From the NCBI GenBank assembly GCA_025146135.1, contig CP102255.1:2666001-2730000 (forward strand): 64,000 nt of DNA. Reading direction: 5' to 3'. How positions within the stretch are numbered: position 1 is the first letter of the stretch; the number at the start of each line of letters is the position of its first letter. The translations under genes were made by a program, and so were the position numbers. Under the pieces are notes generated by a model that ran no database searches, was not told where the DNA came from, and was given only the letters and a program-made list of their open reading frames with translations. Positions 26,707 through 36,017 of the stretch are shown piece after piece. The DNA comes from Anaerotruncus colihominis (GTDB taxonomy: Bacteria; Bacillota; Clostridia; Oscillospirales; Ruminococcaceae).

Positions 26707-27236
26707 GGCCGATCGCCTCCTTTCGCAGAACCCTCCTGATTATCTTGCTTGACTGCCGGGCAATTTATTCGCGGACGGGCTTCATCGTCGGGAATAAAAT
26801 TTTGCTCTCTCCATCCCGCCCCATGCCGCTCCGTAGTGCGCAAAATCCGCATAATTGCTGGGTTTTTGAAACTATTTATCATTCGTCCTGTGTCCTATTT
26901 GACCGTCCGCTTCACTCGAAAAGTTGTATAAAAATTGTAGTTGTTTGTAGGCATATTTTTTTGTGAAAAAGTGTGTCAGCTCCAAAATGTCAAAAATTGG
27001 ATAAATTTTCCATGAAAAGGACTGGCACATTGTAGAGCCATGAAGAACATCCCTGATACTGTTTCTTTATCGCTTTTAGCCTATATTATAAGGTATCAAT
27101 GCTAAAACTGCGGAAACCAGCAATGCACAAACTGCTTATTTGCAGCTCATACAAATATGAGTATACCCCCATCAGTTATTCAAGTCAACATTTTTCAGCG
27201 AACTACTTGTCTGCATAAAAAACTAGGAGGTTCACT
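26707..27236. other. Chromosome-to-ICE transition without genes
   Basis: About 530 nt without a credible gene. GC content drops around 26.88 kb, which may mark the approach to the element. CTCATA-caaa-TATGAG (27146-27161) is a perfect short palindrome 76 nt before the first ICE gene and may be an operator. I found no integrase, tRNA end or direct repeat that fixes the element boundary. Confidence 0.5.
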
Positions 27237-28397
27237 ATGCCAGAATACCAACTTCAAATCAAACAAGTGGTAGATTACCCACGATGCCGGATTTATCGTG
27301 AGTTCATCCACAAACTGATCAACGACCGGAGCATCCGCATAAACGGAGGCTCCGGCCTTTTTCATTTTACTGTACTTTGCAGCTATGCAAACTTCCGCAC
27401 CTCATATCGCCGTATTGACGGGATCAGTTACACAGTCTCCCCCGGCGAATGGGTCTGCACCGTCAAGGAACTGTCTTGCTGGTTCCGCACCCGCTTTCAT
27501 CGGCAGGCGCTGTCCATGCTGGATACCCTTCAGAAGCAGCACTTGATTTCCTATACACTGCTGGGCCGTGGCAATGTAGTCAAATATAAAATCCTCCACT
27601 GGGCCCGCCACAATTCCGCACTGGAGTACAATGCCCCTTGCCAAAAGGATACCGGTTTTTTCTTCCTGCCAGTCTCTGTTGCCCTGGAACTGGTCAGCTC
27701 TGCCCGCTGCTCTGAAATGGACATCGTTCTGGATCTGTGGGTATCCGCTGTCTACAACGATACGCAGGTGCAGGGGTCAGAGGTCGGTCCGGTAGCCTAC
27801 TTTCGCAATGGTACAGGAAACCCGTTGGTCAGTTATACCGAACTCTCCTGCCGCTGGGGGCTGTCACGCGCTACCGTATGCCGGATACTGAAAAAGCTGG
27901 ACGGTCTTGGGTATATCTCTATCATGTCGTTTCCCGGCCGGCATGGAAGCGTGATCTACCTGCAGAACTACCTGTCCACCATGTTTGAGATTTCCGATGT
28001 TTTAATCGACAAGGAGGAAGTTGCCATGACCTTAAACATTCATCTGGAGCTTCCGGAAACTGCTGAAACCGAAGAGAGCCATTCTATCTCTGAGCATGAG
28101 GTCATTGTTTCGGATGCACTTTCCAGCGTTTCAAAATCGCACATTGAAACGATACTCCGCAAGATGGCTGACATCCTATCTACGCAAGGGATTTCCTGCT
28201 TTTCTTGCCCACTCTCCCGCTATAAGTTATATCCCTTATCGGACGACTGCTGGGAAGAGTTGATTCCGCGTGCGCGAGGGAAATCTACAGTCCACTTTGG
28301 TCTGACCATCCTCTGCGGCACAAACACTTCAATCGCCACTTTTGAACTTACACTCACTCCCTCTGAGGAGCACGAAAATAGGAGGAACCTGAAATGA
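27237..28397 (+). CDS. Winged-helix DNA-binding protein opening the ICE
   Basis: The 386-residue protein appears to have two winged-helix regions. One lies near 60-110 (VSPGEWVCTVKELSCWFR...ALSMLDTLQKQHLISY), the other near 195-235 (VSYTELSCRWGLSRATVCRILKKL), which is a clear helix-turn-helix. The C-terminal part is unassigned. It could be a regulator or a plasmid-style replication initiator. GGAGG lies 6 nt before the ATG. The next gene overlaps its stop by 4 bases. Confidence 0.65.
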   Translation: MPEYQLQIKQVVDYPRCRIYREFIHKLINDRSIRINGGSGLFHFTVLCSYANFRTSYRRIDGISYTVSPGEWVCTVKELSCWFRTRFHRQALSMLDTLQKQHLISYTLLGRGNVVKYKILHWARHNSALEYNAPCQKDTGFFFLPVSVALELVSSARCSEMDIVLDLWVSAVYNDTQVQGSEVGPVAYFRNGTGNPLVSYTELSCRWGLSRATVCRILKKLDGLGYISIMSFPGRHGSVIYLQNYLSTMFEISDVLIDKEEVAMTLNIHLELPETAETEESHSISEHEVIVSDALSSVSKSHIETILRKMADILSTQGISCFSCPLSRYKLYPLSDDCWEELIPRARGKSTVHFGLTILCGTNTSIATFELTLTPSEEHENRRNLK

Positions 28398-28945
28398 GAA
28401 AATTTGTTGAACCTGATGTTGCTGATAATCCCCTGTACCATGATACCTGGAAACTGCTGAAAAAATACCGGGATGTTGTGTGGAGCCTGGAGCTTTCTGT
28501 CCAGCATGTCCGCACCAAGTTTGAGATTGAGTATGGTACCTCCATTGAGGATTTTCTGGATTCAGTCTATCTGGCTGGCGCTGATTTGGCCGGAAGCGAC
28601 ATCGAGCATCATGCCAAATGCATTGAACGCAGCCACAAAATGCTCAAGCTGCTGGATTCCGCAATCGAATTGCTGCGTACCAAGCACAAAAACGGTGAGG
28701 CATATTACTGGTTGCTGTACTACTCCTTCCTCTCGCCGCAGCAGCTCAAAAATGTTGAGGAAATTATCGAGACCCTGCGACCGCATATCCGCGACATCAG
28801 TTTCAGAACTTACTACCGCAAACGCCGGGAAGCCATTGAAGCCCTCAGTTCCGTTCTTTGGGGCTATACCTCCAAGGACAGTTTAGACATGCTGGAGCAG
28901 TTCTTCCCAGAGCCAAAATCATCTTCCGGACAATCGGGCAAATAA
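28394..28945 (+). CDS. RinA/ArpU-like putative transcription activator
   Basis: The 183-residue, largely helical protein ends with YYWLLYYSFLSPQQLKNVEEII and FRTYYRKRREAIEALSSVLWGY. This resembles the sigma-region-4-like C-terminus of phage late regulators (RinA/ArpU). The match is by eye and the N-terminal 100 residues are unassigned. It directly precedes a promoter of activator type (28946-29013), so it is a candidate activator of the transfer operons. ATGA overlap with the upstream gene. Confidence 0.55.
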   Translation: MRKFVEPDVADNPLYHDTWKLLKKYRDVVWSLELSVQHVRTKFEIEYGTSIEDFLDSVYLAGADLAGSDIEHHAKCIERSHKMLKLLDSAIELLRTKHKNGEAYYWLLYYSFLSPQQLKNVEEIIETLRPHIRDISFRTYYRKRREAIEALSSVLWGYTSKDSLDMLEQFFPEPKSSSGQSGK

Positions 28946-29013
28946 TTGGCACAATTCGGGAACAAAATTGGCATGGTTCTGCTCTTTCAGTGTAAATACC
29001 GATGTGTTAAACT
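28946..29013 (+). promoter_or_regulatory. Transfer promoter A with two TTGGCA repeats 22 bp apart
   Basis: TTGGCACAA at 28946 and TTGGCA at 28968, then TAAACT (-10-like) at 29008, exactly 40 bp after the second repeat. No good -35 exists. The layout and 47 of 68 bases match the site at 44008-44075, so these are two copies of one regulated promoter. Confidence 0.7.
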
Positions 29014-29057
29014 GAATATGCTCAAACTTGCACCCAAAACCGAACAGGACAGTAACG

Positions 29058-29145
29058 GCACCTTTCATCAGGGTGCTTTTTTGCTGCCCAGATGGCCGCC
29101 CGGCCATTTGAAAGCCCACATTTGTTTTGACAGGTGTGGGTTTTT
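29058..29145 (+). terminator. Two hairpin-T-run elements in the leader of the transfer operon
   Basis: GCACC/GGTGC (29058-29076) followed by six Ts, and CCCACA/TGTGGG (29115-29140) followed by five Ts. Both lie between promoter A and the first transfer gene, so transcription must pass two weak terminators. Confidence 0.5.
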
Positions 29146-29195
29146 CTGTTCCCTATTGAGCATCAAAAAATCATTCAGAATTGGAGGATCGCAAA

Positions 29196-29597
29196 TTGAA
29201 GAAAACGAAAACCCCTCAAACTCCGCAGCTTCAGGAGCCGGATACCCAGTCCAAGCGCAGGCTTTCGCTGCCCAAAGTGGCTTACAGCGCCTTCCTGTGT
29301 GTGATGATGTCCATGATATTCTGCCAGCCGGCTTATGCGGCAACAGATGTATGGACCAAGGCCAAAGAGATCATGCAGGATGTATACACCCAAATCCTTG
29401 CCATCTCCACTATCGCCGCCATCGTCACTGCTTCGGTAGCCTTGCTGCTCATGAACTTCTCCCGTTCCGGACGGACGGTGGATGAAAGCCGCGCCTGGCT
29501 CAAACGAATCTGTATCACCTGGGCTATCCTCAATGGCTTGGGCTTTATCATGGCGTATGTGACGCCGCTCTTTAGTGGCGGACAATGGACAGGCTGA
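29196..29597 (+). CDS. VirB2/TrbC-like pilin candidate
   Basis: The 133-residue protein has a signal peptide (VAYSAFLCVMMSMIFCQPAYA) with AYA-AT as probable cleavage site. It leaves a mature chain of about 85 residues with two membrane helices (QILAISTIAAIVTASVALLL and ITWAILNGLGFIMAYV). This is the plan of VirB2/TrbC pilins, although I see no family motif. The TTG at 29196 has GGAGG 8 nt upstream and gives a basic n-region (KKTK). First gene of the secretion block. Confidence 0.6.
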   Translation: MKKTKTPQTPQLQEPDTQSKRRLSLPKVAYSAFLCVMMSMIFCQPAYAATDVWTKAKEIMQDVYTQILAISTIAAIVTASVALLLMNFSRSGRTVDESRAWLKRICITWAILNGLGFIMAYVTPLFSGGQWTG

Positions 29598-29637
29598 TTG
29601 ACCGTCTGACTGCTCGCCGGAAAGGAGGCTTGCATTT

Positions 29638-30348
29638 ATGGGCATTTTAGACGGCATAGTGGAATGGATCGCAGAACAGGTAATGGCCGGTCTTGATCTG
29701 GTGACCACATCGGTTTTGGGTGCGCTGGGCTGTGATATGGCTGTATTTCTGCGTTATTTTCCCGCAGCAGAGACTATGTACTCTGTTTTCGTGGCTCTGG
29801 CAATCGGGATCATCCTGCTCAACTGGGTCTGGCAGTTATTCAAAAACTTCGGTCTTGGCGCAGGTGTGGAAGCAGAAGACCCGGTAAAGCTGAGTATCCG
29901 TTCCGTTATTTTTATCCTGCTGACGCTCTTTTCAGATGAAATCGTCAATATTGTTCTTACCATCGGCGGCACCCCCTACCACTGGATCATGGAGTCCGAC
30001 CTTCCTGCATTAAGCTTTGCAGACTTCAATTCCGTGATGCTGGTCATCATCGGTGTGTGTGCCAATGGGGCTGTGGCACTGATTACCTTGATTTTGGTTC
30101 TCATCCTGGCCTGGAACTACCTAAAACTTCTGTTCGAGGCAGCCGAACGGTATGTGCTGCTCGGTGTACTGGTCTACACGGCTCCTGTGGCTTTTTCTAT
30201 GGGCGCCAGCCAGACCACAGCAAACATCTGGAAATCCTGGTGCCGGATGCTTGGCGGTCAAATTTTCCTATTGGTCATGAACGCCTGGTGCCTGCGCCTG
30301 TTCACAAGCATGGTGGGGTCCTTCCTTGCGAACCCGCTTTCGTTATAA
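29638..30348 (+). CDS. TrbL/VirB6-like conjugal transfer membrane protein
   Basis: The 236-residue protein has about five or six membrane helices, including VFVALAIGIILLNWVWQLF, VMLVIIGVCANGAVALITLI and a C-terminal GGQIFLLVMNAWCLRLFTSM. Such a protein just before the VirB4 gene is normally the TrbL/VirB6 channel subunit of Firmicute ICEs. AAAGGAGG precedes the ATG by 7 nt. Confidence 0.7.
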   Translation: MGILDGIVEWIAEQVMAGLDLVTTSVLGALGCDMAVFLRYFPAAETMYSVFVALAIGIILLNWVWQLFKNFGLGAGVEAEDPVKLSIRSVIFILLTLFSDEIVNIVLTIGGTPYHWIMESDLPALSFADFNSVMLVIIGVCANGAVALITLILVLILAWNYLKLLFEAAERYVLLGVLVYTAPVAFSMGASQTTANIWKSWCRMLGGQIFLLVMNAWCLRLFTSMVGSFLANPLSL

Positions 30349-30361
30349 GGAGGTCTTATCC

Positions 30362-31357
30362 TTGAAGAAACTCAAAAAATTTTTATTTGCGGCCTTTACA
30401 GTCGCAATTCTCTCCTGCCTGCTCTGCCAGCCGGCTTTTGCCGCTATCTCCGAAAGCGATGTGCAGGCTCAGGTAGACGCTGTGGGAAAAGAAGCCGTTT
30501 CCGGCAATGTGTTTATCTGGTTTCTCTGTGCTATCGGCTTTCTCAAAGTCGGTCAGAAAATCGATTCTTTCCTCTCCAGCCTGGGTGTCAATGTAGGACA
30601 TACCGGCGGCAGCATGTTGGCTGAGGCTATGATTGCTGCCAGAGGCATCGGCGGCATCAAGAACTTTTCCAGTCACCACTTTGGCGGCGGGAGGAACAGC
30701 AGTTCCACCAATGTCAACGCAAACGGTGGTAAAGGCAGCGGCGGCTTTGGAGCAGGGTTTGCCAGCGGCGGTCTTGCTGGAGTGGTGAGCCGAAAAGTCA
30801 CAAACAGCGCCATCAAAACAGCCACCACAACTCCCGGCTCCAAGCCCTCCGGTCTTGGCAGTCTTTTAGGCGATGCTGCAGCCGGAGGGATCGGCGGCCA
30901 TATGTACGCTTCTTCCGTCAGTAAGGGCGGCAATTTTGCCAACAATGTAATCGGCAGCGTAGCCACTGGCAGTATCAGCCAAATGGGTTCCATTTCCGGT
31001 GAAAAAGCCGCCGAAGCCCTGCACTCTTACATGGGATACGCGGCACTGGAATCCGGAGCTGAAAATGTTCCGACCTTCCAGAATGTCGAAATCGGCGGCG
31101 GCCGCATCACCGGTACAGAAGTAACTGCAGAACATCCCGAAGGTATCTCCTTTGGTATGTACCACGCAGACCAATATGTTGCCCCGGAAGGCCAGTACAC
31201 CACCGTTCATGCCGTGGATGGTACAGCATGGTATAAGCAGTACGCTGTGGATGCTGTTGACAAATCGCCCTATATGGCCCCTGACGGTTCTATCGCCTTC
31301 AACGAGTCCATTGTCAAAAAGCTGCCTCCAGCCCCGAGGAGAAAGGACAAGATATAA
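30362..31357 (+). CDS. Secreted or membrane transfer protein, Gly/Ser/Asn-rich
   Basis: The 331-residue protein has a signal peptide (FLFAAFTVAILSCLLCQPAFA) and one further hydrophobic segment near 50. A long glycine-, serine- and asparagine-rich part (roughly 90-220) follows, then a folded C-terminus with HAVDGTAWYKQYAVDAVDKS. It resembles the second TrbL-type protein of Oscillospiraceae-type ICEs. TTG start at 30362 with AAGGAGG 8 nt upstream; it starts 13 nt after the previous stop. Confidence 0.65.
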   Translation: MKKLKKFLFAAFTVAILSCLLCQPAFAAISESDVQAQVDAVGKEAVSGNVFIWFLCAIGFLKVGQKIDSFLSSLGVNVGHTGGSMLAEAMIAARGIGGIKNFSSHHFGGGRNSSSTNVNANGGKGSGGFGAGFASGGLAGVVSRKVTNSAIKTATTTPGSKPSGLGSLLGDAAAGGIGGHMYASSVSKGGNFANNVIGSVATGSISQMGSISGEKAAEALHSYMGYAALESGAENVPTFQNVEIGGGRITGTEVTAEHPEGISFGMYHADQYVAPEGQYTTVHAVDGTAWYKQYAVDAVDKSPYMAPDGSIAFNESIVKKLPPAPRRKDKI

Positions 31358-32734
31358 ATGCCAGAAGATCAGAAAAGCGGTTTTTCCGAAGCTGTGGAGA
31401 CCGGCGCCTCCGCAGCGCATACCATCCGCGGTGCAATCAAAACCGGAAAAGCTATTTCCTCCGCTGCCAAAGGCGCTGCCGCAGGCGGTCCTTACGGTGC
31501 AGTTGCAGGCGCAGTGTGGGCAGGTCGGAAGCATATCGGAAAAATCATTGTGGCAGTCATTGCCCTGCTTATGCTGCCGGTATTATTTGTTCTCATGCTC
31601 CCCGGTCTTATTTTCGGCGGACTGACCAATGCCTTTTCGCCATCTGACCCCGAAATTCCGATTTTGAATAGCGAAACAGCGATTATTGAGAACGCCAACG
31701 AGATCACCTTTACCCTCAACGGCATCTTGGGCGAGGCACTGGATGATGTACTTGCCCGGATCGAAGCTGACTTTGCGGCATCGGGAGCCGACCATATGGA
31801 GGTCAAAAATGCTTATTCCGGCGGGCCTATTTATAACGCCAACCTGTTTATTTCTCAGTATTGTGCAGCCAAAGACAAGGATTTTGAAAGCATTTCTCTA
31901 AATGACCTTGCCGCCACCCTGCGGGAAAACAAGCAGCATCTATATTCCTACACCAGCAAGCAAGAGATTCGTGAGAGCACCGTGACCGATCCGGAGACTG
32001 GGGAAGAAACAACAGAGCCAGAAACATGGATGGTCTATACTGTCCGTTACAACGGTGAGTCCTATTTTTCTGATGTTGTATTCCAGCTTACCGATGACCA
32101 AAAGGAGCTTGCAGCCGATTATGCCTCCAACCTAAGCCTGTTCTTGGGCGATGGTCTGCTGCAGAATCTGGAAGCGTGGACCGGAAACAGCATCACCTCT
32201 CTGGGCGATGTTACTTTCACCGATGGGATCACACCTGTTGTTTACTACAATCAGCTGGATGAACGCTATGCCGGTAAAGCCTATGGCACGGACAATATTG
32301 GCGGTTATGGCTGCGGCCCTACCGCTATGGCAATCGTGGTGTCCTCTCTGACAGACGATATGGTTGACCCTATGGAGATGGCCGAGTGGTCTTACAACAA
32401 CGGCTACTGGTGTAAAAGCAGTGGTTCTTACCATGCACTGATACCTGCCGCCGCTGGGGAATGGGGGCTTCCGGTTTCCGGCTGTACCACTGCGGAACCA
32501 CAGCGCATCACAGACGCACTGGCTAATGGTAAACTGGTAGTAGCAATCATGTCTGAAGGCCACTTTACCTCATCCGGTCACTTCATTGTCCTGCGTGGCG
32601 TAAAAGACGGCAAGATCATGGTGGCTGACCCTGCCAGTTACACACGGAGCGAACAGCTCTGGGATCTGTCCATTATCTTAAATGAGGCCAGCCGGCGCGC
32701 TGGAGCTGGCGGTCCGTTCTGGATTATCGGCTGA
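31358..32734 (+). CDS. C39-like cysteine peptidase of the transfer machine
   Basis: The 458-residue protein has one membrane helix (about 65-90: VAVIALLMLPVLFVLMLPGL) and an extracytoplasmic domain. Its C-terminal third (about 300-458) has GYGCGPTAMAIVV with the nucleophile cysteine and SSGHFIVLRG with the catalytic histidine, followed by MVADPAS: a peptidase C39-like fold. In comparable elements this slot holds a peptidoglycan hydrolase, so it probably opens the wall for the channel. It starts directly after the previous stop. Confidence 0.78.
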   Translation: MPEDQKSGFSEAVETGASAAHTIRGAIKTGKAISSAAKGAAAGGPYGAVAGAVWAGRKHIGKIIVAVIALLMLPVLFVLMLPGLIFGGLTNAFSPSDPEIPILNSETAIIENANEITFTLNGILGEALDDVLARIEADFAASGADHMEVKNAYSGGPIYNANLFISQYCAAKDKDFESISLNDLAATLRENKQHLYSYTSKQEIRESTVTDPETGEETTEPETWMVYTVRYNGESYFSDVVFQLTDDQKELAADYASNLSLFLGDGLLQNLEAWTGNSITSLGDVTFTDGITPVVYYNQLDERYAGKAYGTDNIGGYGCGPTAMAIVVSSLTDDMVDPMEMAEWSYNNGYWCKSSGSYHALIPAAAGEWGLPVSGCTTAEPQRITDALANGKLVVAIMSEGHFTSSGHFIVLRGVKDGKIMVADPASYTRSEQLWDLSIILNEASRRAGAGGPFWIIG

Positions 32735-32767
32735 TGTGCCCGCCCGGCTTCGGAAACGAGGTTAATC

Positions 32768-35700
32768 ATGAATCATAAAATCGACCGAGATACCTACATA
32801 ATACCACCGAATTTCATCGAGTCAGGCACCTTCTTCGGTGGTATGTTCAAAGCCCGAAATGTGATTGAAGCCGGCATCCTGGCATTTGCCATTGGTGTGC
32901 CGGTTTTTTCATTGCTCCCTCTTAGCCTGACTGCCCGTATCATCGCTTTGTGCCTGACCGCACTGCCAGCAGCATTGGTGGCGCTTATCGGAATTTCCGG
33001 TGAGAGCCTTTCCTCTTTTCTGCTGATTTTCATAAAGTACCTGCGAAACCGCCGCATTATAGGCGGTAACAGCGCAGAAGATGCGGTTCCGGCGGCAGAG
33101 CATGGCGGCAAGCATATTAAAAAGAAGGTACACAAGCCCGACAAGGCTCCCAGACGGTCACGGCGCTCCGGCAGAGAGGATTTCCCAGCGGAGTTTGATG
33201 AAGTTCGTAGCTACGAGATCCGCCAAAAACTCCGTCCTGTGAAAAAGCAGAAGCCTGCCAAGGAGAAGAAAGCCGCCAAGCAAAAAAAGAAGGTCTCCAA
33301 GGAGCGCAAAGTAAAACGCCCTATCCGCACCCAGGAGCCGAAGCCCGCCTGCCTTAACCCGGTAGCAGATTATCTGCCGATTTCCAAAATTGAAAACGGC
33401 ATCATCTACACGAAGGACCACCGCTATGTCAAGGTCGTCGAGGTAGTACCCATCAATTTTATGCTGCGCAGCGCCCAGGAACAGCGGAACATCATCTATT
33501 CCTTTGTATCCTACTTGAAAATCAGCCCCATCAAGCTGCAAATCAAGGTACTGACACGTCGGGCAGAGATCAACCGCCATCTGGATACCGTTCGGAAGGA
33601 GATGGAACAGGAGACCAATGAACAGTGTCTGCTCATGCAGGAAGACTACCTCCAGTTCGTTCAGCAGATCGGTTCCCGTGAGGCAATTACCCGACGTTTC
33701 TTCCTGATTTTTGAATATGAGCCGTGGAGCAACACCAAGCGCTCTGATGAAGAAGGCGAGGCAATCAATGCCCTGCAAAGTGCAGTCCATACTGCTACCA
33801 ACTACCTCCGTCAGTGCGGTAACGAGGTCATCGTTCCGGAAAACTGGGATGAGTTCACCGTAGATGTCCTCTATAACCTGCTCTGCAGAAATGAAAGTGC
33901 TGTAAAGCCGCTCTCCGTCCGGGCACAGGAGGTTGTGGCTGAGTACCTTGCCAAAGGGCGCGACAGTGAGATCGACCATATCCCTGCCACCGAATTCTGT
34001 GCGCCAAAAAGCATTGACTTCACGCATGGTCACCATATCTGCATTGACGGTCTGTATTATGCTTATTTGCTGGTGCCCTCTGATGGCTACAAAACGCAGG
34101 TTCCAGCCGGCTGGCTCAGTCTTATCGTCAATGCCGGTGACGGGATCGATATGGATATGTTCCTCTCCCGTCAGCCCAAAGAAACCATCATCCAGAAAGT
34201 CGGACAGCAGCTGCGTATCAACCGTTCCAAAATCAAGGACGCCAGCGACACCAACACCGACTTTGATGACATTGATGGCGCTATCCGAAGCGGGTACTTT
34301 CTCAAAGAGGGCCTTGCCAACAACGAGGACTTCTACTACTTGAATCTGCTGATTACCATTACTGCCTCCAACGAGGAAGACTTGGAATGGAAGGTCAGCG
34401 AAATGAAAAAGCTCCTGCTCTCACAAGACATGAACGCCTGCACCTGCCATTTTCGGGAGGAACAGGCGTTTTTATCTGCCCTTCCATTGGTGGCAATGGA
34501 AAAGAAACTGTATGAGCGCGGTAAACGCAACCTGCTGACAGGCGGTGCGGCAAGCTGTTATCCCTTTACCTCCTATGAGATGTGTGATGATAACGGTATC
34601 CTGCTGGGCGTCAACAAGTACAACAGCTCCCTTATTATCGTGGACATCTTCAATTCTGCGGTCTATAAGAACGCCAATATGTCGATCCTTGGCACGAGCG
34701 GAGCCGGCAAAACTTTTACCATGCAGTTGATGGCGCTGCGAATGAGGCGGAAAAATATCCCCATTTTCATTGTTGCGCCCCTAAAAGGCCATGAATTCCA
34801 TCGCGCCTGCTCCAATGTGGGCGGCTCCTTTATCCAGATTTCACCGGCCAGTCCCCACTGCATCAATGTTATGGAGATTCGGCGGGTAGACCGCTCGGTG
34901 AATGAAATTCTGGACGGTCCAGGCATTCAGTTATCTGAACTTGCAGCAAAGATCCAGCAGCTCCACATATTTTTCAGTCTGCTGATCCCCGATATGTCTC
35001 ACGAAGAACGACAGCTTTTGGACGAAGCCCTTGTTCGTACCTATAACACAAAAGGCATCACTCATGATAACGCCTCTTTGGAAGACCCTGCACAGCCCGG
35101 CCAGTACCGTGAAATGCCGGTGCTTGGTGACCTGTACGAAATTTTGAAAACCTCCAAGGAAACGATGCGCATGGCCCACATTCTAAACCGTCTGGTAAAC
35201 GGCAGCGCCAGCACCTTCAATAAGCAGACCAATGTTCGGCTCGACAACAAGTACACTGTTTTGGATATTTCCTCCCTCACGGGAGATCTGCTCACCGTAG
35301 GTATGTTTGTGGCGCTGGACTTTGTTTGGGACAGAGCCAAAGCCGACCGTACAGAAGAAAAAGCCATCTTCATCGATGAGTGCTGGCAGCTTCTATCCGG
35401 CGCCGGTGCTGCTGGTGTAAGATTGGCTGGCGATTTCCTTTTGGAAATTGCCAAAACCATACGCGGTTACGGCGGCGCCTCGATTTTTGCAAGCCAGGAT
35501 CTTGCCGATTTCTTTGACCTTGACGGCGGCAGATTTGGTAAGGGCATCATCAACAACTCCAAGACCAAGATCATTCTGAATCTGGAGGACGACGAAGCCC
35601 AGCGGGTACAGGAAGCCCTGCACCTGTCCGATGCTGAAACAATGGAGATCACTCACTTTGAAAGAGGTCACGGTCTGATTTCTACCAATAACAACAATAT

Positions 35701-35824
35701 TATGGTGGAATTCAAAGCCAGCCCTCTGGAAAAGGATCTGATTACTACCGACCGCCGCGAGCTGCGTGAAATCGTAGAGCGAAAACGCCGTGAACAATCC
35801 ACATCTGCCGAACAGCAGATATAA
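32768..35824 (+). CDS. PrgI-VirB4 fusion, conjugation ATPase
   Basis: The 1018-residue protein begins with two membrane helices (about 34-80) followed by IKYLRNRR, as in PrgI, then a lysine-rich linker (about 115-190). The rest is VirB4/TraE-like: Walker A GTSGAGKT near 640 and Walker B KAIFIDECWQLL near 866. VirB4 powers assembly and substrate transfer at the inner face of the membrane. PrgI is usually a separate gene, so the fusion is a feature of this element's lineage. Confidence 0.9.
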   Translation: MNHKIDRDTYIIPPNFIESGTFFGGMFKARNVIEAGILAFAIGVPVFSLLPLSLTARIIALCLTALPAALVALIGISGESLSSFLLIFIKYLRNRRIIGGNSAEDAVPAAEHGGKHIKKKVHKPDKAPRRSRRSGREDFPAEFDEVRSYEIRQKLRPVKKQKPAKEKKAAKQKKKVSKERKVKRPIRTQEPKPACLNPVADYLPISKIENGIIYTKDHRYVKVVEVVPINFMLRSAQEQRNIIYSFVSYLKISPIKLQIKVLTRRAEINRHLDTVRKEMEQETNEQCLLMQEDYLQFVQQIGSREAITRRFFLIFEYEPWSNTKRSDEEGEAINALQSAVHTATNYLRQCGNEVIVPENWDEFTVDVLYNLLCRNESAVKPLSVRAQEVVAEYLAKGRDSEIDHIPATEFCAPKSIDFTHGHHICIDGLYYAYLLVPSDGYKTQVPAGWLSLIVNAGDGIDMDMFLSRQPKETIIQKVGQQLRINRSKIKDASDTNTDFDDIDGAIRSGYFLKEGLANNEDFYYLNLLITITASNEEDLEWKVSEMKKLLLSQDMNACTCHFREEQAFLSALPLVAMEKKLYERGKRNLLTGGAASCYPFTSYEMCDDNGILLGVNKYNSSLIIVDIFNSAVYKNANMSILGTSGAGKTFTMQLMALRMRRKNIPIFIVAPLKGHEFHRACSNVGGSFIQISPASPHCINVMEIRRVDRSVNEILDGPGIQLSELAAKIQQLHIFFSLLIPDMSHEERQLLDEALVRTYNTKGITHDNASLEDPAQPGQYREMPVLGDLYEILKTSKETMRMAHILNRLVNGSASTFNKQTNVRLDNKYTVLDISSLTGDLLTVGMFVALDFVWDRAKADRTEEKAIFIDECWQLLSGAGAAGVRLAGDFLLEIAKTIRGYGGASIFASQDLADFFDLDGGRFGKGIINNSKTKIILNLEDDEAQRVQEALHLSDAETMEITHFERGHGLISTNNNNIMVEFKASPLEKDLITTDRRELREIVERKRREQSTSAEQQI

Positions 35825-35849
35825 CAATTTGAAGAGCGAGGTGATTCCC

Positions 35850-35909
35850 ATGTGCAACTTTCCTGCCAGACGCCGCTATGCGTCTGCTTTGCGTCTGCAT
35901 TACGCCTAA
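35850..35909 (+). CDS. 19-residue leader peptide candidate
   Basis: ATG at 35850 has GAGGTGATTCCC before it and reads MCNFPARRRYASALRLHYA, then TAA. The stop adjoins an AAAGCCAGT/ACTGGCTTT stem (about 35908-35957). A short arginine-rich peptide before a hairpin suggests translation-coupled control of the next genes, but it could be a degraded end of a longer gene. Confidence 0.35.
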   Translation: MCNFPARRRYASALRLHYA

Positions 35910-36017
35910 AAGCCAGTTTTGCCAACCAGATCATCTTTTGGCTTACACTGACTGGCTTTCCTTCCTATTTTAATGCGTCTTGAATACGCCTATATTACGC
36001 CATTGGAGGTGATACCC

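Noticed and set aside
26517..26882. 121-codon minus-strand frame overlapping the anchored-protein gene
   Set aside because: Other frame of the real gene; no ribosome site and Arg/Ser/Trp-rich shadow composition.
28946..29485. 179-codon plus-strand frame starting in promoter A
   Set aside because: It crosses the promoter and two hairpins and reads the pilin-like gene in the wrong frame.
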